A stretch of DNA of 64,000 nucleotides from Megalonaias nervosa (lineage: Eukaryota; Mollusca; Bivalvia; Unionida; Unionidae). Each line of letters starts with the position of its first letter. Positions within the stretch are counted from its first letter, which is position 1. The notes under the pieces were generated by a model. It had not been told where the DNA came from, ran no database searches, and saw only the letters and a program-made list of their open reading frames with translations. The position numbers and the translations under genes are program-made. Shown here one piece after another: positions 59,474 through 64,000 of this stretch. The stretch covers positions 62,001-126,000 of the forward strand of contig JAECUM010010972.1 of NCBI GenBank assembly GCA_016617855.1, in the 5' to 3' direction.

Positions 59474-60310
59474 TTAATCATCATATTTGAAACTAAATCT
59501 ATCAAAAGTTAACGTTGACGTTGCTGATCTTTGTACACCATCTGCAACAGATTTTATTCTAGCTGCATTAATTTTATGATATTTTGCGGCAGCTGTTAAT
59601 GATTTAAATTTCATTTTTCCCCCAGTTTCAAGATCTGCTGAAATAATTAACCTTTTGGGATTTTTAAAATTATTAGCAACATCAGCTCCTCTTTTGGTGT
59701 TTTCTTTTTGTGTGACCAGATCTAAATTTTCCAGACGATTATCAGATTTAATTCCATTTATATGATCGATAACTAAATTATCTGGAATAGCGCCTTAAAA
59801 TGTTTAACAAATAAACCTATGGGCTTTATAATGAACAAAATCTGTTTTAGTTCCACGAACCACCACACCAAGATAACCATTTTTTCTTAAATTTAATAAC
59901 ACTTTTTTCGGTTTTCGGTGTCGTATAATACCGCAATCATTAGCTTCATACAATTCAAACACTGGATGAGGCTGAAACTCATCTTGCAATGATAAATTTT
60001 CAATATTATCATCAGTGATTGCGCCGTTTACTCTATAAACTCGCTGTCCAGCTGGAATGTCTCCGCAGAACAAAGTATAAATAAAATCTTTTCTAAACAT
60101 TTCGGTCCTATCTGCATTATCACCTCAGACACTAATCTTATAACCAGCTGGAATTGGTATGCCAAAAGGTTGTCTGTATCTGACACAAATAACCGCACTA
60201 AGTGCATTTCCAGCATATAAGTTGTACTTGGGATGTACATGATATTCTTCATGTTCCTCTGCTGTCAATCTAATGTATCTCAGAATTTCTGCCATTATAT
60301 TATAAAGCAT
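59474..60310 (-). pseudogene. HNH endonuclease with NUMOD-type DNA-binding tail, three in-frame stops
   Basis: A single frame of 279 codons runs from ATG 60310 (MLYNIMAEILRYIRL; a second ATG is at 60295) to TAA 59476-59474. It has no frameshift but carries TGA at 60127-60125 and TAA at 59806-59804 and 59797-59795. The N-terminal half includes YRQPFGIPIPAGYKISV, then IPAGQRVYRVNGAITDDNIE. The middle has FVHYKAHRFIC. After the two close stops comes NLVIDHINGIKSDNRLENLD, the HNH core, then FKSLTAAAKYHKINAARIKS, a NUMOD1-like helix motif. Such enzymes are often selfish homing nucleases. The gene lies opposite to its neighbours, between PLA2 and the polymerase. Confidence 0.82.
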
Positions 60311-60370
60311 TTTTTATGTCTCTAATTGAAAAATATATAAAAATCAATGAAATGTAAAATATATTATATA
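60311..60370. promoter_or_regulatory. Divergent promoter gap, HNH / polymerase
   Basis: This 60-bp AT-rich gap with several TATATAA-like strings lies between the HNH start (60310, minus) and the polymerase start (60371, plus). It is the only space available for both promoters. Confidence 0.45.
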
Positions 60371-63300
60371 ATGTTAAAATTGCGAGATATCGCCAAAATG
60401 TGCCTTATCAAAGCAGAAAAAAAAAATTGCTGCTGCATTTTCTGACTACGATAACAGTTGCAAATTTGATAATCAAAATGTTTTAGCAAATTTTAACTCC
60501 ACGAATTTATTTCATCTTTTACGACCGGATGTAGCGCAAGAACGTGCAACTCATAAAAGTATCAAGCTAATAGTACAGTATCATGTAATTTTATCAGAGT
60601 TACATGCAATTGAAAAAGATAAATTGACATAATTTTTGAAAATACAAATTTCGACAGCGAAATTTCCGAACCGAATCTAACGGCTAAATCACGACAAATA
60701 TTAGCTGGAACAAGCATTTCCTCGGTTGCTGATGAAATACACCAAGAAATAAATAAAACATTAGAAGAATTTACCACATCAGGCTCAGGTTGGAAATTTG
60801 AAATGATAAAAGAAGTTTTATTTCACACAGCAAGATATAACGTACTTTGCGGTAGTCCTTACGTTATTCTCCCTCAAAAAATTAAAAACAAAAAAATGTT
60901 GCATAACGTAGAAAACAATGATGACCAATGCTTTCGTTGGGCAATTTTGTCTGCGAGACATCCTCAAAGTTGTAACTCTGATCGAGTTGAACAATATTTG
61001 CCGTACAAAGACGAATTGGATTTTGACGGAATAACTTTTCCAGTGGCAGAAAATCAGATACCAAAGTTTGAAAAACAAAACGATATTTCAGTAAATGTTT
61101 TCGGACTAGATGAAAAAGAAAATGTTTACCCAAGATATATTTCAGCGACTGCTAGTCAAGCAACTGTAAATTTATTATTTTATAAAGAACATTATTGTTG
61201 GATAAAATACTTTAACAGCCTTTTTGGCAGACAACATAATAAACATCATGAGAAAAAATATTTCTCTTTCAGATGTTTACAAGGTTTTTCAAAGGATGAA
61301 AAACTGCAAGATCATCTTAATTACTGTGATATTGTTAAAAACATAACAATGCCAACAGTGAAAGAAAAAATATTAAAATTTAAAAATTATAATTATAAAT
61401 TTAGTATTCCGTTTGTTATTTAGGCTGATTTCGAGTGTCTTCTTGTTCCTGAATCTGGCGCAGAAAATAATCCGAATAAATCAAGCACTAGAAAAATACA
61501 ACAACATGTTCCCTGTGGAGCAGCTTATAAAATAGTTTGTTGCGCTAAAGATCACTTTTCAAGTCCAGTAAAGTTATACAGATGTAGCAATGGAGAATCT
61601 GAAAGTCCGGCCGTGTGGTTACTAAAAAATTTAATAGACGATGTTAATAAAATTTTAAACAGACTGCACAGGACAGCTCCAATGAAAATAACATCCAAAC
61701 AACAACTTGATTTTAATAATGCAGTTAATTGTCTTATCTGCGAGAAACCTCAGTCGACAAAGTGCGCGATCACTGTCATCTGACCGGTCAGTATCGTGGG
61801 GCATCTCATAACAATTGCAATTTAAATTTTAATGCGCCAGATTTTATTGCTGTAGTTTTATATAATTTTCGTGGTTATGATAATCATATCATTGTTGAAG
61901 CATTTGGCAATGAAGAAATTAAATCTAAACTAAAATTAAATAATATAATAAAATGTATTCCAAACAGTTTTGAAAAGTATATGTCAGTTACGCTTGGCAA
62001 ATTACGTTTCATTAACAGTCTGCAATTTATGGCAGCTCCGCTAGATGAGCTTGTAAACGGTTGTAGCAGTTTAGGTAATCTGAGAAGTTGCTTTGGTGAA
62101 ACTATGTCGATCTGACAAAAAAAAAGGTGTCTTTCCGTGTGAGTATCTCAACTACTGGAGCAGATTCGATGAAACTTCTCTGCCCGGCAAAGACAAATTT
62201 TACTCTCATGTAAAAAGCGAAGGTGTATCAGATGACGAGTACAAATACGCACAAGATATTTGGAATAAATTTGGTTGTGAGACACTTGGTGATTATAATG
62301 ATATATATTTGAAAATAGATGTGTTATTGTTAGCTGATGTTTTCGAGAGCTTTCGTCGAGTTAGTCATGAAAATTATGGATTAGATACCTGTTGGTATTA
62401 TTCAGCACCAGGACTATCGTGGGATTCCCTGCTAAAAACAAGTAAGATAGAATTGGATCTCTTAACTAATGTTGAATGTTTAACTTTATTGAAAAAGGGA
62501 TTCGCGGCGGAATTAGCGTTATAAGAAAAAAAATATGCGGTAGCTAATAATAAATACTTAAAACATTACGATCAAAATTTACCGTCAGATTATATTATTT
62601 ATCTGGACACTATTAATTTGTGTGGTTGGCCAATGTCAGAGCAGATGCCGTGCAGTGGATTTCATTGGATAACCCCAGATCAATTTCTTAGTGAAACAGA
62701 AGAAAATCTCCCGGAAAATATCAGTTATTTTGTTGAGGTTGATCTCAATTATCCTGAGTCACTTCACAACCTACATAACGACTATCCGTTTTGTGCAAAG
62801 TCAATAATGATCGATTATAGTTTATTATCACCTGAACAACAGGCAATGTCAACAGCAAAAAATTCGATTCTTAAATAAAAGAAATTATGTGATGCGTTAC
62901 AAAAATTTATAACAAGCAGTAGATGCTGGACTAGTCCTTAGGAAGGTTCATCGAGTTCTAAAATTTAATCAATCACGGTGGATGGCAGATTGTATTGATT
63001 TATATGCTAAACGCCTCTAGGACAGAATTTGAGAAAAACTTTTTCAAGTTAATGAACAATTCGGTATTTGGTAAGACGATATAAAATATTAGAAAGCGAG
63101 TCAATATTGAGATTGTATTCGATATAAATCGCAGAAATAAATTAGTTAACGATGACGGTTTTGTCAGTATGAAAATATTTAATGAAAATCTTGTTGCAAT
63201 ATAACGATTAAAGACAAATTTAAAGTTAAATAAACCGATTTATCTTGGTGCGTCTGTGTTGGACAGATCAAAGTGGCTGATGTACGATTTTCACTATAAT

Positions 63301-63848
63301 TTTACGAAGAGAGTCTGGCCAGATTCGGAGATGCTATTTACTGATGCAGATTCGTTAGTTTATAATAAAAAATGTGAGGATATCTGTCAAGACGTCTATG
63401 ACCACCGTGGCTTATTTGATTTATCGGATGATCCAGCAAGTAGTGGATTTCATGATGATACAAATAAAAAAGTTATTGGCAAAATGTAAGATGCATTTAT
63501 GATTGTGCCAGTTAAGGTATTTGTTGGACTTCGAAGTAAAATGTATACCGTAATTTTAGATGACAATGAACTGACAAAAGAAGCAAAAGGTATTCCTCGT
63601 GGGTTTTATGAAAAAAATGTATGAAGTTTGATGATTTTAAAGCAGCACTAAAAAGTAATGTCAGCTTTATTAAAACAAATATTATTCGAACAAATTATCA
63701 CAAAGTTGAAACAGATACAATTATAAAACGTCGACTAAGTAATTTTGACGATAAAAGATATTGCTGTGATGGAATTAATACACTAGCTATTGAGCATTAT
63801 GCAAGTTCTGATATATTTAATTTAATTTTGTCATGTTCGAAAATTTAA
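60371..63848 (+). pseudogene. Protein-primed family B DNA polymerase (Polinton pPolB), multiply broken
   Basis: The ATG at 60371 begins MLKLRDIAKMCLIKAE and shifts at an A-run. A later frame has the Polinton N-terminal block GSGWKFEMIKEVLFHTARYN, then IPKFEKQNDISVNVFG and NLLFYKEHYCWIKYFN. After TAG (61421-61423) the frame gives ADFECLL (Exo I). The zinc/HNH-like patch KVRDHCHLTGQYRGASHNNC and NFRGYDNHII (Exo II) follow, then LKIDVLLLADVFE (Exo III region). The polymerase motifs are YLDTINLCGWPMSEQM (motif A, altered from DxxNLYG), FFKLMNNSVFGKT (motif B, about 63045) and FTDADSLVYN (motif C, about 63340, catalytic Asp pair kept). The thumb end DGINTLAIEHYA is near 63775-63805. About ten breaks are present. 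Confidence 0.9.
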
Positions 63849-64000
63849 CATTAGCCAATGGAATTAGCAGCAAAATTTTAAAAAAAATAATAATTAACTA
63901 CAAATCACTACAATTTGAATTTAATGATGAAATTTCAGGTATTTGTTTTAGTAAATTTGATAAAATGAAACTTTCGCTTATCAAATCAGATAACAGCAAA
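63833..64000 (+). CDS. Start of an unidentified Polinton ORF, cut by window end
   Basis: The ATG at 63833 overlaps the last codons of the polymerase by 16 bases. It opens at least 56 codons to the edge without a stop: MFENLTLANGISSKILKKII, then LQFEFNDEISGICFSKFDKM. It is Lys/Ile-rich and no domain is visible yet. It could be the next viral gene. The early part shows no integrase motif. Confidence 0.45.
   Translation, partial: MFENLTLANGISSKILKKIIINYKSLQFEFNDEISGICFSKFDKMKLSLIKSDNSK

Larger units (their letters stand above)
49726..64000. mobile_element. Polinton/Maverick (adintovirus-like) element, right end beyond window
   Basis: It is recognised by the joint presence of a protein-primed DNA polymerase B, an FtsK/HerA-type packaging ATPase, a double-jelly-roll capsid protein, a penton-like protein, an adenain-type protease and small capsid proteins, all within 14 kb. 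This set is the core of Polintons. Extra cargo is a fibre-like protein, a phospholipase A2 and an HNH endonuclease. Gene packing is viral (overlaps, 50-60 bp divergent gaps). The left limit is approximate. No retroviral-type integrase was seen, so it should lie to the right if the element is complete. Most genes carry breaks, so the copy is probably inactive. Confidence 0.9.

Noticed and set aside
50000..64000. Integrated adenovirus or parvovirus genome
   Set aside because: The protease and PLA2 domains recall those families, but the protein-primed polymerase, packaging ATPase and capsid set together fit a Polinton/adintovirus-like element, and no parvoviral replication gene is present.
49726..64000. 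Retroviral-type integrase expected in a Polinton
   Set aside because: No HHCC or DDE-type integrase frame was seen in the window; it may be beyond the right edge.

Overview
The window is animal nuclear DNA: AT-rich, intron-dominated, full of microsatellites, minisatellites and short transposons, with one host gene spread over about 44 kb. A Roc-COR GTPase gene, two tRNA-headed SINE families and a Polinton-type element suggest a lophotrochozoan, most likely a mollusc (perhaps a bivalve). That assignment is from general knowledge; no species marker was found.

Region 1 (1-46,352, minus strand): a ROCO-family (Roc-COR) GTPase gene. Seven exons (34079-33816, 29661-29119, 24412-24306, 16436-16188, 13234-13113, 6602-6439, 2713-2586) were rebuilt from splice sites and protein motifs, and every junction is in phase. 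Together they encode the P-loop, the G3 motif, the G4 motif and much of the COR domain. A probable first coding exon lies 12 kb upstream (46352-46214) and joins in phase. The 3' end of the gene lies off the left edge. About 572 codons are visible. The introns hold two SINE families (two copies with clear target-site duplications), a 1,577-bp TA-flanked pogo-like element, foldback MITEs, a roughly 650-bp three-copy repeat and many tandem arrays.

Region 2 (46,353-49,725): intergenic or promoter-side DNA without a recognised gene.

Region 3 (about 49,726-64,000, running off the right edge): a Polinton/Maverick (adintovirus-like) virus-transposon. Minus-strand genes from left to right: membrane protein, three small unknown proteins, and a fibre-like protein with repeats and a discoidin-like end. 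A 50-bp divergent gap follows. Plus-strand genes: packaging ATPase, coiled-coil protein, penton-like protein, an amphipathic N-terminal segment, double-jelly-roll major capsid protein, pX-like minor capsid protein, Lys/Arg-rich protein, adenain-type protease, zinc-ribbon protein and parvovirus-like phospholipase A2. A minus-strand HNH endonuclease comes next, then a plus-strand protein-primed DNA polymerase B and an ORF cut by the window edge. Genes are packed tightly, with two TAATG stop-start overlaps. Most are broken by frameshifts, often in A-runs, and by true nonsense codons. The phospholipase A2 gene is open from end to end. No integrase was found in the window; it may lie to the right.
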